Source: Solilutibacter silvestris (GTDB lineage Bacteria > Pseudomonadota > Gammaproteobacteria > Xanthomonadales > Xanthomonadaceae). From it: a stretch of 64,000 nucleotides of DNA. Both the position numbers and the translations under genes were made by a program. Under the pieces are notes generated by a model. The model saw only the letters and a list, made by a program, of their open reading frames with translations. It made no database searches and was not told the origin of the DNA. The stretch is taken from assembly GCF_002895945.1 (NCBI RefSeq), contig NZ_NPZB01000001.1, forward strand, positions 1,565,501-1,629,500. Reading direction: 5' to 3'. Each line of letters opens with the position of its first letter. Position 1 is the stretch's first letter. Positions 39,495 to 48,718 of this stretch are shown in pieces.

Positions 39495-39928
39495 TGGGCC
39501 TGTGCGGCGGTGGTCTTGATGAAGTCAAGCAGCGCCGCGAGTCCGTTGCTGCGGGTCGGTGAAAGATGTTTGGCCAGTCCGATGTCGGAGATGTAGTCCG
39601 GCGCGGTGGCGAGGATCTCGCTGGCCGGGCGTCCCGAATACACGCGCAACGCGAGATAGATCAATCCGGAGACGATGGCGGAATCGCTGATGGCGCGGAA
39701 ATCGAGGCGGCTGGCGTCGCCGCTGGCGGCGATCCACACTTTCGACTGGCAGCCGAGCAGGCGGTGCTCCTCGGTCTTCAATGATTCGGGGAGATCGGGC
39801 AGCTTGCGGCCAAGATCGATCAGGTACTGGTAACGCTCCGACCAGTCGCCGAACAGCGCGAATTCGTCGGCGATCTCGGCCTGTGCGGCAGCCGCAGTGG
39901 ATTCGAGGGGAAATTGCGCTGCGCTCAT
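39491..39928 (-). CDS. sufE: SufE-type sulfur acceptor protein
   Basis: This 145-residue protein has the SufE core with the sulfur-accepting cysteine Cys60 in [11 protein letters not shown]. It takes persulfide from a SufS/CsdA desulfurase for Fe-S assembly. ATG 39928 overlaps the cysS stop. It is not near other suf genes, so a CsdE-like role is possible. Confidence 0.92.
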   Translation of the reverse strand: MSAAQFPLESTAAAAQAEIADEFALFGDWSERYQYLIDLGRKLPDLPESLKTEEHRLLGCQSKVWIAASGDASRLDFRAISDSAIVSGLIYLALRVYSGRPASEILATAPDYISDIGLAKHLSPTRSNGLAALLDFIKTTAAQAQ

Positions 39929-41298
39929 GCCCGTTTCCAACGAACACCGGCAGGCGTGTCTTCCAGCAGGATGCCTTCGTCGGCGAGTTGCTGGCGGATG
40001 GCATCGGCGCGGGCGAAGTCGCGCGATTGCTTGGCGGTATTGCGTTCATCCACCAGTGACTGGATGCGGGCATCGTCGTCATTGCTGGCACCGCGGTTGA
40101 ACCATGCGGCTGGATCCTGTTGAAGCAATCCCAGCACCAGTCCTGCGCCGAGCAATTCCGATTTCAGTTGCTTGCGGTCATCGCCCGCGGCCTTGCGTGC
40201 CTCACCGGCGATGCGGGCGATTTCTGCCAACGCGATCGGTGTGTTGAGATCGTCGTCGAGTGCGGCTTCGATGCTGGCGGGAATCACCGCTGGTGCATCG
40301 ACATCGGCGAGATCACGCAACGTCCCGTACAGGCGATCGAGCGTGCGCACGCCCTGATCGACCAAGGCATCGCTCCACTCCAGCGGTTGGCGGTAATGCG
40401 CGGAGAGCAGGGCGTAACGCAGCGCTTCCGGCGGGTGCGCGCGCACCAGGTCGTGGACTTTTTCGATATTGCCCAGCGACTTGCTCATCTTGGCACCGCC
40501 GAAGTTGAGCATGCCGTTGTGAAGCCACCAGCGCGCGAACGGCTGGCCGCCATGCGCGCACTCGCTTTGCGCGATTTCGTTTTCGTGGTGCGGGAATTGC
40601 AGGTCGATGCCGCCGGCGTGGATGTCGATGGTGTCGCCGAGATGCGCTTCCGCCATCGCCGAGCATTCGATGTGCCAGCCCGGACGGCCGCGTCCCCACG
40701 GCGAATCCCAGCCGGGAAGATCGTCGGTCGATGGCTTCCACAACACGAAATCGCCGGGATCACGCTTGTACGGCGCGACGTCCACGCGCGCGCCGGCCAG
40801 CATGTCCTCGGGATCGCGACGCGACAACTTGCCGTAATCCCCATAGCTCGCGACCGAGAACAGCACGTGGCCTTCGGCGGCGTAGGCGTGGCCGTCCGCG
40901 ATCAGGCGCTCGCACATCGCGACGATTTGCGGGATGTGGTCGGTCGCAGCCGGTTCCATGTCGGGCGCGAAGGCACCATCGACGCCCAGTGCCGCCATGT
41001 CTTCGCGATAGGCGGCGGTGTACTTGTCGGTGATGGTGGAAATCGGCGTGCCCAATTCCTTCGCCGCCGCGTTGATCTTGTCGTCGACGTCGGTGATGTT
41101 GCGGGCGTAGCGCAGGCTGCCGAAACGCCGGCGCAGAAGCGCTGCCAGCACCCCGAACACCACCGGGCCACGCGCGTTGCCGATGTGCACGTAGTTGTAG
41201 ACCGTCGGGCCACAGACATACATGGTCGGGCCGGAGGGCGAGGCGGGCGCGAAGGGTTCGACCGAACGGGTCAGGGTGTTGTAGAGGCGGAGGCTCAT
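39925..41298 (-). CDS. cysS: Cysteinyl-tRNA synthetase
   Basis: This 457-residue class I synthetase has the HIGH-type motif YVHIGNARG, zinc ligands starting in [10 protein letters not shown] with [15 protein letters not shown], and KMSKSLGN. Normal length is about 460. First gene of a coupled cysS-sufE-MFS run. Confidence 0.97.
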   Translation of the reverse strand: MSLRLYNTLTRSVEPFAPASPSGPTMYVCGPTVYNYVHIGNARGPVVFGVLAALLRRRFGSLRYARNITDVDDKINAAAKELGTPISTITDKYTAAYREDMAALGVDGAFAPDMEPAATDHIPQIVAMCERLIADGHAYAAEGHVLFSVASYGDYGKLSRRDPEDMLAGARVDVAPYKRDPGDFVLWKPSTDDLPGWDSPWGRGRPGWHIECSAMAEAHLGDTIDIHAGGIDLQFPHHENEIAQSECAHGGQPFARWWLHNGMLNFGGAKMSKSLGNIEKVHDLVRAHPPEALRYALLSAHYRQPLEWSDALVDQGVRTLDRLYGTLRDLADVDAPAVIPASIEAALDDDLNTPIALAEIARIAGEARKAAGDDRKQLKSELLGAGLVLGLLQQDPAAWFNRGASNDDDARIQSLVDERNTAKQSRDFARADAIRQQLADEGILLEDTPAGVRWKRA

Positions 41299-41673
41299 CG
41301 GACGCGGTGACGTGGCAATCCCGTGATTTTATGCGATTGGCGGTCAGGCCCACCGGATTGGCACCAATCGGCTGATTTCCCATCGATGGCAGTGGCGTGC
41401 CTAGCGAATTTCAATGGATGTTGCGGTGCCCGGGATTCCTGTTCCGGTCTTTTTGCAGGTTTTACGTAGATAAGTGCGTTGCCCTGTTCTATTACGTTGA
41501 ATCAAGTGCCACCACCAGTCTGTTTCGCCTTCCAGGCATCAAGCCATTTTTTGCAGTGACCTGTGGGAAGTTTCATTTCCAACACGGGGGGTTGGTTGGG
41601 TCGTGATGCGCAAGACATTGCATGTGTTGCGTGATCTCGAATCGAAGTTGGATATCCAGAGGGAGGAAATACC
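41299..41673. promoter_or_regulatory. Divergent intergenic region between cysS and the repeat lipoprotein
   Basis: About 375 bp with no supported gene. It must hold the promoters for cysS (leftward) and for the repeat lipoprotein (rightward). The right part is AT-richer, and a strong ribosome site (GGGAGGAAATACC) precedes the lipoprotein ATG. I could not fix -35/-10 boxes with confidence. Confidence 0.5.
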
Positions 41674-43230
41674 ATGACAATGGTTGACAAGCGCATTTCA
41701 GCAAGAAAGACCGTGCTCGCGAGCTTGATCATCGCGTCCGTCGCGGCGATGACCGCATGCAGCGGATCAGGTTCGGTGCATGCGTCGCCGGGAGGCTTGG
41801 CGGTGAAGCCCTCGGGCAGCGGATCGAGTGGCGACGGATCATCCGGTGGCACCGGCACCGGCACCGGCACCGGATCGGGTACCGGTAGCGGGACTGGTAC
41901 CGGATCGGGTAGTGGTTCAGGCGCTGGTGGCGGAAGTGGAACCGGCGGCACTGCGGGTGGTGGAGCCGGCATCGGTGGAAGCGCTGGTGGTGGAACCGGA
42001 ACTGGCAGTGGAACCGGAACTGGCAGCGGAACCGGAACTGGCAGTGGCACCGGTAGTGGCACTGGCAGCGGTAGTGGTGGTGGCACCGGTACTGGTACCG
42101 GCTTGCCAGCGCCCAGCAACGCGATTGGCGGCATCGCCACGGGTGCTGGCGGCGTGGTATCGAGCGTGGGCGGCGCAGTGGGCGCGGTCGGCTCGCACCT
42201 TCCGGGCGGCAGCAACCCGACCACGCAGGGATTGGGTGGCGTCATCACCAATGTTGGTGCAGCCGTGGGCGCGCTCGGCAGCGGGGTGACGAATGGCGTG
42301 GGCCAGATTGGCAATACCGGCAACCCGGTGGGCACCACTGTCCAGAGTGCGAGCGGTGTAGTGAACAGCACGGGGCAAGCAGTAAGCAGCCTTGGCCAGA
42401 CCGTCTCGAGTGTCGGCTCCTTCCAGGGTTCTCCGATCCAACCGATCACGTCGGCGGTCGGCAATGTGGTGTCGACGGTCGGCAACACCGTATCGGCAGC
42501 AAGCCCGCCACTGGATCATGCCTTGAGCACGGGCGTGGTCAATACGGTCACGCAGACCGCCAGCAATGTACTGACGCCGGTTGCAGCGGCAGGCAACGGC
42601 GGCAATCTGGTCGCGACCACGGGACAAGTGGCCGGCGCTGCAACCAGCGGCACCGGCAACATCGTCTCGTCCGTGGGTGCGCAATTGGCGAGTAGCGGGT
42701 CGTCGGTTCCTGGTGCAGCACCTGTCACGCAGTTGGTCGGCAATGCCGTGCAAGGGACGGGCAATGCCGTCACGACGCTTGGCAACGGCGTGACTGCTGG
42801 CATTGGTCAATCCGGCAGCATCAGCAATCCGGTGGGCGTGACGGCGGCTGGTGCCACCAATGCAGTGACTGGTATTGGCCAGACGGTGGCAGGTGCGGGG
42901 CAGGCGCTTTCCGGTGCCACGGCCTCGGGACCGACGGCAGGCCTTGCCTCGGTGACGGGTGTGGTGGGTGGTGTCGTGACAGCTGCGGGCAACACGGTCG
43001 CCGCAGTCGGCGGCACCAGCACCTCCAATGTCAACGGGCCGCTGCAACCGATCACGCAGGCAGCCAGCAACGTGGTGAACGGTGTTGCGACAGGCCTGAC
43101 CGGCACGAATGCTGCAGGTGGTCTCCTCGGGACGCCAGCGAGCGGCACTTCGAACTCGGGCAGCAACAGCAATGCGAATCCGGTTGGCGGCATCCTCAAT
43201 GGCCTGCTTGGCGGTGGCAAGGGTCACTGA
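41674..43230 (+). CDS. Exported Gly/Ser/Thr-repeat (collagen-like) lipoprotein
   Basis: This 518-residue protein has a signal sequence with a lipobox-like end (SVAAMTAC, Cys29). Residues ~45-145 are a low-complexity run of GTGTGSG-type repeats. The remaining ~370 residues are imperfect repeats rich in Val, Gly, Ser, Asn and Thr (for example GAAVGALGSGVTNGVGQIG). Such proteins are often annotated as collagen-like repeat proteins, though strict Gly-x-y collagen periodicity is not present. It is immediately followed by a TpsB-type transporter gene, which suggests it is the secreted or surface partner. No TpsA-type haemagglutinin activity domain is visible. Confidence 0.8.
   Translation: MTMVDKRISARKTVLASLIIASVAAMTACSGSGSVHASPGGLAVKPSGSGSSGDGSSGGTGTGTGTGSGTGSGTGTGSGSGSGAGGGSGTGGTAGGGAGIGGSAGGGTGTGSGTGTGSGTGTGSGTGSGTGSGSGGGTGTGTGLPAPSNAIGGIATGAGGVVSSVGGAVGAVGSHLPGGSNPTTQGLGGVITNVGAAVGALGSGVTNGVGQIGNTGNPVGTTVQSASGVVNSTGQAVSSLGQTVSSVGSFQGSPIQPITSAVGNVVSTVGNTVSAASPPLDHALSTGVVNTVTQTASNVLTPVAAAGNGGNLVATTGQVAGAATSGTGNIVSSVGAQLASSGSSVPGAAPVTQLVGNAVQGTGNAVTTLGNGVTAGIGQSGSISNPVGVTAAGATNAVTGIGQTVAGAGQALSGATASGPTAGLASVTGVVGGVVTAAGNTVAAVGGTSTSNVNGPLQPITQAASNVVNGVATGLTGTNAAGGLLGTPASGTSNSGSNSNANPVGGILNGLLGGGKGH
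41845..42108 (+). repeat. In-gene short tandem repeats (Gly-Ser/Gly-Thr coding)
   Basis: Six- to eighteen-base units such as GGAACCGGAACTGGCAGT are repeated in frame. The unit length is a multiple of three, so gains and losses change the length of the protein stalk without a frameshift. Confidence 0.85.
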
Positions 43231-43263
43231 GGCTGTTGATCGATCGAAGTGACAGTGTTGAAT

Positions 43264-43286
43264 GGAGGCGGCCAGTGGCCGCCTCC
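43264..43286 (+). terminator. Strong hairpin between the repeat lipoprotein and the TpsB gene
   Basis: Perfect 10-bp stem GGAGGCGGCC / GGCCGCCTCC with a 3-nt loop, 34 bp after the lipoprotein stop. No clear T-tract follows, so it may stabilise or partly terminate the upstream message, giving more substrate than transporter. Confidence 0.65.
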
Positions 43287-43321
43287 GCTTTATCGGTGTT
43301 GAAAGCAAACGGGGGCATTGC

Positions 43322-45010
43322 ATGAAGTCATGGGTCGGCTCGGTTCTTGGTGTTTCGATGGCAGTGTCAATGCAAGCGGAAGCACAGGTGCGCCCGCCTT
43401 CGACAGCCAACCCGCTGCAGAACCTGCCGCGCGTCGATGCGCCGACAACGCCCAAGGTCAATACGGAAGTGCAGGCCAGCGCACCGAATCCCGGGCTGGC
43501 CACGCTGCTGGAAACAGCGATCGCGCCACGCAGGTTCAATGTCGTCGGGGTACATGCGGTGCCCTTCGAGGAAGTCGCAGCCTTGTTCAGCCCGATGACG
43601 GGCAAGACCGTGCGCGTTGCCGATGTGCTTGATGCGGCCGGGAAAATCAGCGCCATTTACAAGGCGCATGGGTACGCGCTGTCGTTCGGATTCGTGCCGA
43701 CGCAGGATTTCGCCAATGGCGAGGTCAACATTGTCGTGGTCGAAGGTTACGTGGCAGATGTCGTCATCCAGGGTGATGCCGGCAACATGACGGCGAAAAT
43801 TCGCGCCATCGCCGCGCACATCACCAAGGATCGGCCGCTGCGGCAGAAGACCTTCGAACGTTACCTGCAGGTACTTGGCATGTTGCCAGGTGCGCATATC
43901 GATGCCAGCGTGCCTGCACCCACGACCACCGACGGCGCGACGCGGATGGTGCTGACGGTCACGCGCACGCGCTTCAACGCCAGCACCGGCATTGATTTCA
44001 ACCATCCCGGCGTGCAGGGGTTGACGAGCCTGACCGAAAACGGATTGCTGCCTTTGGCGGAGCAGCTGAATTTCTCGACGCTGCTTCCTCCCGGCCGGGG
44101 AAATCCGCGACTGTATACGTTGAATTACGTGCAGCTGGCGGGATCGAATGGCCTGCAATTGCGTTTCAACGGATCGCATTACGAGGGCAACCCGGATATC
44201 AACCATCAATTGCCTGATTATCTGCAACAGAACCTGCGCCAGAACCAGCTCTCGCTTTCCGCCAGTTACCCGCTGCGACTCGACAACCACACCAACCTGT
44301 CGGTCACTGCCGGCGCATATTCCACTGGGTTGAAGCAGAGCTACACCAACACCATGACCGGTGCCAGCCTCGTGCAGCAATATGATTTGCGCGTGCTCGA
44401 TGGCAAATTGGATTACGTCAAGGTCGGCGATGCGTGGATGCGAAAACTCAATCTCGAGATCGCACATGGCGTGAACGGCTTGGGGGCGAGTGCCAGCATC
44501 GTGGCGCGCGCGGGAGGTGCAGCTGTCGTCATGCCCCTTGCTCCGTCATTCACGCGCTACAACGCGAGTTTCTTGCAGAGCAATGCGTGGCCGCACCGCT
44601 TTGCCACGGTGTTCAGTGTCACCGGGCAATACAGCAAGGACACGCTGCCGACCACCGAGCAGCTGAGCTTTGGCGGCCCTCGTTATGGTCTTGCGTACGA
44701 TCCCGGCGCAGTCGCGGGCGATAGCGGCTGGGGCGCGTCGTTCGAAGTGAGCAAGCGTTACGACGTGACGGCGCGTTGGGTCAAACAGGTCAGCCCCTAT
44801 CTGGTCGGGCAGTACGCGCGTGCATACCTCCATGCCGCAGGTTCGCCCGCCCTCGCCACGTTGGGCACGGCCGGCGTCGGCGTGCGCTGGAGTGACAACC
44901 ATCACTACTCGTTCGATCTCTCTCTCGCCCAACCTGTCGCCGACAAGCCACCCGGTGCCACGCATCGCTCCACGCGCGTGAATTTCGGCTTCAGTTACCA
45001 GCTTCGCTAA
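43322..45010 (+). CDS. TpsB-type outer-membrane transporter (ShlB/FhaC/HecB family)
   Basis: This 562-residue protein has a signal peptide (WVGSVLGVSMAVSMQAEA), a POTRA_2 domain at about 70-145 with FNVVGVHAVPFEEVAALF, and a C-terminal beta-barrel ending FGFSYQLR. The family exports large repeat proteins across the outer membrane. I chose ATG 43322 since it gives a clean signal peptide. It sits 91 bp downstream of the repeat lipoprotein, its probable substrate, with a hairpin between them. Confidence 0.88.
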   Translation: MKSWVGSVLGVSMAVSMQAEAQVRPPSTANPLQNLPRVDAPTTPKVNTEVQASAPNPGLATLLETAIAPRRFNVVGVHAVPFEEVAALFSPMTGKTVRVADVLDAAGKISAIYKAHGYALSFGFVPTQDFANGEVNIVVVEGYVADVVIQGDAGNMTAKIRAIAAHITKDRPLRQKTFERYLQVLGMLPGAHIDASVPAPTTTDGATRMVLTVTRTRFNASTGIDFNHPGVQGLTSLTENGLLPLAEQLNFSTLLPPGRGNPRLYTLNYVQLAGSNGLQLRFNGSHYEGNPDINHQLPDYLQQNLRQNQLSLSASYPLRLDNHTNLSVTAGAYSTGLKQSYTNTMTGASLVQQYDLRVLDGKLDYVKVGDAWMRKLNLEIAHGVNGLGASASIVARAGGAAVVMPLAPSFTRYNASFLQSNAWPHRFATVFSVTGQYSKDTLPTTEQLSFGGPRYGLAYDPGAVAGDSGWGASFEVSKRYDVTARWVKQVSPYLVGQYARAYLHAAGSPALATLGTAGVGVRWSDNHHYSFDLSLAQPVADKPPGATHRSTRVNFGFSYQLR

Positions 45011-45036
45011 GGCGCAAGCGCGAGCGATCAGGTTGG

Positions 45037-45975
45037 CTATGCGCGCGCCTTGGCCAGGGTCATCGAGGGCAGGGTGCCGAACACGCGGCGGTACTGTGCG
45101 GAGAATCGACCGAAGTCCCAGACGCCATACTTCGCGCAAATGCTGGCGACGGTATCTGCTGGCCTCGCCCGCCGAATGGCCGAATGAACGGCACGCAGTC
45201 GATGCAGCATCAGGTATCGATGCGGGCTGACGCCAAGACATTGGGAATAGGCCGCGTGCAGCGTGCGTTCGGAGACTTGGGCGGCCTCGCAGAGATCGCC
45301 GACGTGAATCGGCTCGTCGATGCGCTGGTCAATGATATTCATGGTGCGACGGATGATTTCCTCCCGGTCGGCGCGCGGGCGTCCCAGATCAGCCGGAGCT
45401 GCTGGTTGCGCGGCTTCCAGGAGAACGCGGATGGACTCCAGGAGTTGCTGGCAAAGGCTCTCGCGGATCAGTGGATCCTGCAACGCCTGTGGTTCGACCG
45501 TGTCGACATGCAGGATCGAACGGAGCAGGACCAGCAATCGCGGGATGGCATCCGGGCTGGCATTGATGATCGCATTCGATGGCGTGTCGAACAACTGCGG
45601 ATACACCGCCCGCAAATACGGGACACGTTGCGCATCGATGGAAATGGCCAAGGTCCGCACGCCGCCATAGCGGATGCCATGGTATTCCTGTTCGGGAGCC
45701 AGCCAGGCAAACGTTTCGTTGCTCAATGAGGTGCCGTTGAGTGCAAAGCACCCGCCCTTCGACAGCGGCAGCGCCAGGCCGAACCTCCCCGGGGAAAACG
45801 CGCCACGGAAGACGCAATCGGAGCCGAACTGCACGAGCATGATCTGGATCGCATCGAGGTCGACGACGCGAAGGCGCCACTCATGATCCGTGCAATTGGT
45901 GACGACGTAATGGCCATCCACGCCACACAGGGCGGATTCGAATTCATCGAGCTGGGTCGTGGTCAGCCTGATCAT
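45037..45975 (-). CDS. AraC-family transcriptional regulator
   Basis: This 312-residue protein has an N-terminal sensor part (cupin-like, about 1-170) and a C-terminal double HTH: VGDLCEAAQVSERTLHAAYS and the segment VASICAKYGVWDFGRFSAQYR. The first start with good sense is ATG 45975; a GTG 31 codons further upstream is possible. It is convergent with the TpsB gene, so it could control this surface system, but that is only inferred from position. Confidence 0.85.
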   Translation of the reverse strand: MIRLTTTQLDEFESALCGVDGHYVVTNCTDHEWRLRVVDLDAIQIMLVQFGSDCVFRGAFSPGRFGLALPLSKGGCFALNGTSLSNETFAWLAPEQEYHGIRYGGVRTLAISIDAQRVPYLRAVYPQLFDTPSNAIINASPDAIPRLLVLLRSILHVDTVEPQALQDPLIRESLCQQLLESIRVLLEAAQPAAPADLGRPRADREEIIRRTMNIIDQRIDEPIHVGDLCEAAQVSERTLHAAYSQCLGVSPHRYLMLHRLRAVHSAIRRARPADTVASICAKYGVWDFGRFSAQYRRVFGTLPSMTLAKARA

Positions 45976-46412
45976 GCCATCCGTCCGGGAAACTGGATGT
46001 GGCTTTTCATGCGACGGGAGGCCGAATGGAGGTCCCGCCAGGGACGTTGTTCCAGGATCACGTGCCACCCCCTGAGAACTGTGAACGCAAGCACCAAATG
46101 ACCTGCATGAACAATTAATACTTAACGATTAAGCTGTCAAGGGGATGTGAGGCTGGGTGCGGAGTCGCAGGGATGCATGGTCGGGCCGGCCGGCACATTG
46201 CGCCCCAGTTAACCCAGCAGTCGTCGATGTCGATATGGCGGTAGCCGGCGTCCTTCAGGCCGAGCTCGACGAATTTGTCGGCGATGCCGCGGATCATCGC
46301 CTCATTGAATTCGGCGCGACAATGAGCAGTCGATGCATTGCGGTTTCCTCCGGAAAGGATGGCGCGCCGCCGAACGGGTTGATCACAGCCATGATTTAAT
46401 CATCATATAAAT
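45976..46412. other. Gap with a decayed gene between the AraC regulator and the lipoprotein
   Basis: This 440-bp gap contains an alpha-galactosidase relic (listed separately) and AT-rich sequence near 46395-46412 that probably holds the lipoprotein promoter. Confidence 0.55.
46196..46324 (-). pseudogene. Fragment of a GH27 alpha-galactosidase
   Basis: The minus-strand reading HCRAEFNEAMIRG, then GLKDAGYRHIDIDDCWVNWG, matches the N-terminal core of GH27 alpha-galactosidases (FNE..I...AD....GLKDAGY.Y.NIDDCW). Only about 43 codons remain. The upstream WNSWN part is not in frame and the downstream catalytic domain is gone, so it is a relic. Confidence 0.65.
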
Positions 46413-47225
46413 ATGATGGATTCGCCCGTAATGACTCGAAACTCGGTATCGATGAGGGCTTTTTTCACCATGGCAGCGCTGCTGGGCGTGGCCGGCTGCG
46501 CCATGAGCGGGACTGGTGGGCCTCGCGGGCGGGACATTGTCCTTCCCGAAACCTTCGTGATCGGCCCCGCCTCGGGTGATCCCCATTCGCACGCCGCCTT
46601 TCCGGGAGTCCCGAATGACGTGGTGAAGGTGTCGTCGCGCTTGCGCATCACCAGGGCGATCGATCACGGACTCAATTTCTTCGCCATCCAGGTCAATTTC
46701 CCGAACCGGACCTGGGCACACGGCGGACTGCAGCTGGTGGATGGCGGCAGATACCAGATGAACTGGGGTGGGCTCGTGAATCGTGGCGGGGGTTCCGCCG
46801 ACTACCAGAAGGAAGATCCGGCGTCGGATCTCACACAGATGCAGAACGGACCGGATCGCGAGCGCAGTGCTCGGTACGACTGGGCCGTCGGCAAGGAATA
46901 CATCCTCACGATCGAACGGGGAAAGCAGATTGATTTCCCGCCCGGGAATTACGTCTTCATCGGTTCCGGGCCATCTGTTCCAGTACCCAATCAGCGGGTC
47001 TTGTGGGAGTGGAAATTCACTCTGGCACCGGCTGATGGCACGGGCCCGATCCAGATTTCCACGCTTTACGATGCTGCGGATCGCATCGCCAGCTTCTATC
47101 TCTGGAACGAATGTGGATATGGCTCGTGCGGCCAGGGGCAGAGTGCGACGTGGTCGATGCCGGTCTATGCGCGACTGGGTGCAGCGAATGAGGAGATCCA
47201 GACCCGGACACTGAAACGGTTCTGA
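46413..47225 (+). CDS. Hypothetical secreted lipoprotein
   Basis: This 270-residue protein has a signal peptide with lipobox LGVAGC (Cys29). The mature part has a beta-rich look with segments NRTWAHGGLQLVDGG, YQMNWGGLVNRGGG and ASFYLWNECGYGSCG. I do not recognise the domain. Internal starts at codons 7 and 13 are possible and do not alter the lipobox. A terminator follows at 47253. Confidence 0.7.
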   Translation: MMDSPVMTRNSVSMRAFFTMAALLGVAGCAMSGTGGPRGRDIVLPETFVIGPASGDPHSHAAFPGVPNDVVKVSSRLRITRAIDHGLNFFAIQVNFPNRTWAHGGLQLVDGGRYQMNWGGLVNRGGGSADYQKEDPASDLTQMQNGPDRERSARYDWAVGKEYILTIERGKQIDFPPGNYVFIGSGPSVPVPNQRVLWEWKFTLAPADGTGPIQISTLYDAADRIASFYLWNECGYGSCGQGQSATWSMPVYARLGAANEEIQTRTLKRF

Positions 47226-47252
47226 CGGTTCGGCTTCGCTGCCGGTGCAACG

Positions 47253-47277
47253 AAAAAACCGCCTCTCGGCGGCTTTT
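47253..47277. terminator. Terminator left of the tRNA-Pro fragment
   Basis: AAAAAACCGCC-TCTC-GGCGGCTTTT forms a GC-rich stem with A and T tracts, able to work in both directions. It would end the lipoprotein transcript and, from the other side, the original tRNA-Pro transcript. Confidence 0.8.
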
Positions 47278-47297
47278 CGGCAAACAGCTTGTTTTGT

Positions 47298-47344
47298 TGG
47301 TCGGGGAGACAGGATTCGAACATGCGACCTCTACGTCCCGAACG
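47298..47344 (-). other. Attachment-site half: 3' end of tRNA-Pro(CGG)
   Basis: On the minus strand this reads as anticodon loop TTCGGGA, 3' anticodon stem CGTAG, AGGTCG, T-loop TTCGAAT, acceptor strand and CCA. The matching 5' half of the tRNA is absent: sequence past 47344 no longer fits the anticodon stem. This is the usual footprint of a tyrosine-integrase element using a tRNA 3' end, and the integrase starts 139 bp to the right. The T-stem holds one mismatch, in line with a non-functional copy. Confidence 0.8.
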
Positions 47345-47482
47345 GGATTTTTAGAGGTTACAGATCAAGCAATTAGACGTTAAGTAATTGATTTATAAGA
47401 AGGCGATATGCCGCGGAATTTCGCGGTATGATGCTTTTTGCAGGACATTTGCAGGACGTGCTGCATAACCGGAGAAGCAGGT

Positions 47483-48718
47483 ATGCCGCGAATTATCCGC
47501 GAGCCGTTGACGCTGAAAGTCATCAATCAGGCCAAGCCGACCGGCAAGCTGTACCGGCTGCGCGATGCCACTGTTCCTGGACTTCTGCTGCGCGTTACAC
47601 CGGCAGGAACGAAGGTTTGGGCTATCACGTGGGGAAGGGGGCAGGAGCGTGTCATCGGGACGTACCCTGTCATGACGCTGGAGGGAGCGCGGGAGGCCGC
47701 ACGTCGGGAGTTGGGGGAAGCCGCAGAGCATGGCGCTCCGGTGGCTGTGGTGGAGGCTCGCAAGCCGGCCAGCGAGAAGCCAATCACTCTCGGTGACTTC
47801 ATCCGTGATCATTTCGCCCCATGGGCGCTGGCCAACCAAAAGCAGGGGCAGGCGACCGTGGATGCGTTGGAAGCGTGCTTTGGCGGTCTCTACGAACGTG
47901 AACTGCGAAGTATCGCCGCGTTCGATATTGAGCGATTCAAGACTGCACGCAAGAAGCACGGGATCAAGCCGGCGACGATCAATCGCGACCTTGACCGTAT
48001 TCGCAAGGTGTATTCCTGTGCTTTCGAGTGGGATTTTCTGACCGAGCATCCACTGAGGAAGGTCAAGCGGATCAAAGTGGACAATGTCCGCGTGCGCTAC
48101 TTGAGCGACAGCGAAGATAAAGAGCTACGAAAGGCTCTGGCTGCGCGCGAAGTTGAGCGTAGGGCGAGCCGGGTTCGGCACAACGCATGGCATGAGGAAA
48201 GAGGTAGCGTTGGGCATCCTCAATGGCCGAAGGATGGCTACACCGACCATATCGTGCCCATGGTGTTGCTGGCGCTGAATACGGGTCTTCGCCGTGGCGA
48301 ACTGTTCGGGTTGGAATGGGGCAACTTGAACCTGCAGGCGCGTCTACTTACTGTTGAGGCGGGTAACGCGAAGTCCGGAAAAACCCGCCATTTGCCACTA
48401 AATGATGACGCCATGAGGATGTTGAAGCAGTGGAAAAAGCAGGGGGACGGCAAAGGGTTGGTCTTCCCGTCGTCAAGCGGAGCGAGGTTCAACAATATCA
48501 ACAAGGCATGGAGCGGCATCGTTGCAGCAGCAAAGCTGCCGGATTTCAATTTCCACGATCTGCGGCACGATTTCGCCAGCAAGCTGGTTATGGCCGGCGT
48601 GGATTTGAATACCGTTCGTGAGCTACTTGGGCATGCGGACATCAAGATGACATTGCGTTACGCGCATTTGGCCCCAGGCAAGCTGGCCGATGCAGTTTCA
48701 AGGATCAATCGGACCTAG
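47483..48718 (+). CDS. Tyrosine recombinase / site-specific integrase
   Basis: This 411-residue protein has an N-terminal arm-type DNA-binding domain (GLLLRVTPAGTKVWAITW), a core-binding SAM-like domain (about 105-190) and a catalytic domain with all key residues: Arg in TGLRRGELFGLEW, Lys in KSGKTRHLPL, HDLRHDFAS, LLGHADIKMT and nucleophile Tyr in LRYAHL. ATG 47483 follows GGAGAAGCAG. It is adjacent to the tRNA-Pro half-site and will drive integration and excision there. Confidence 0.94.
   Translation: MPRIIREPLTLKVINQAKPTGKLYRLRDATVPGLLLRVTPAGTKVWAITWGRGQERVIGTYPVMTLEGAREAARRELGEAAEHGAPVAVVEARKPASEKPITLGDFIRDHFAPWALANQKQGQATVDALEACFGGLYERELRSIAAFDIERFKTARKKHGIKPATINRDLDRIRKVYSCAFEWDFLTEHPLRKVKRIKVDNVRVRYLSDSEDKELRKALAAREVERRASRVRHNAWHEERGSVGHPQWPKDGYTDHIVPMVLLALNTGLRRGELFGLEWGNLNLQARLLTVEAGNAKSGKTRHLPLNDDAMRMLKQWKKQGDGKGLVFPSSSGARFNNINKAWSGIVAAAKLPDFNFHDLRHDFASKLVMAGVDLNTVRELLGHADIKMTLRYAHLAPGKLADAVSRINRT

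Noticed and set aside
41845-42108. Possible CRISPR or satellite array
   Set aside because: Units are short, in frame and code for Gly-Ser/Gly-Thr within a secreted protein; there are no spacers.
47298-47344. A functional tRNA gene
   Set aside because: Only the 3' half is present, with a T-stem mismatch and no 5' acceptor, D-arm or 5' anticodon stem.
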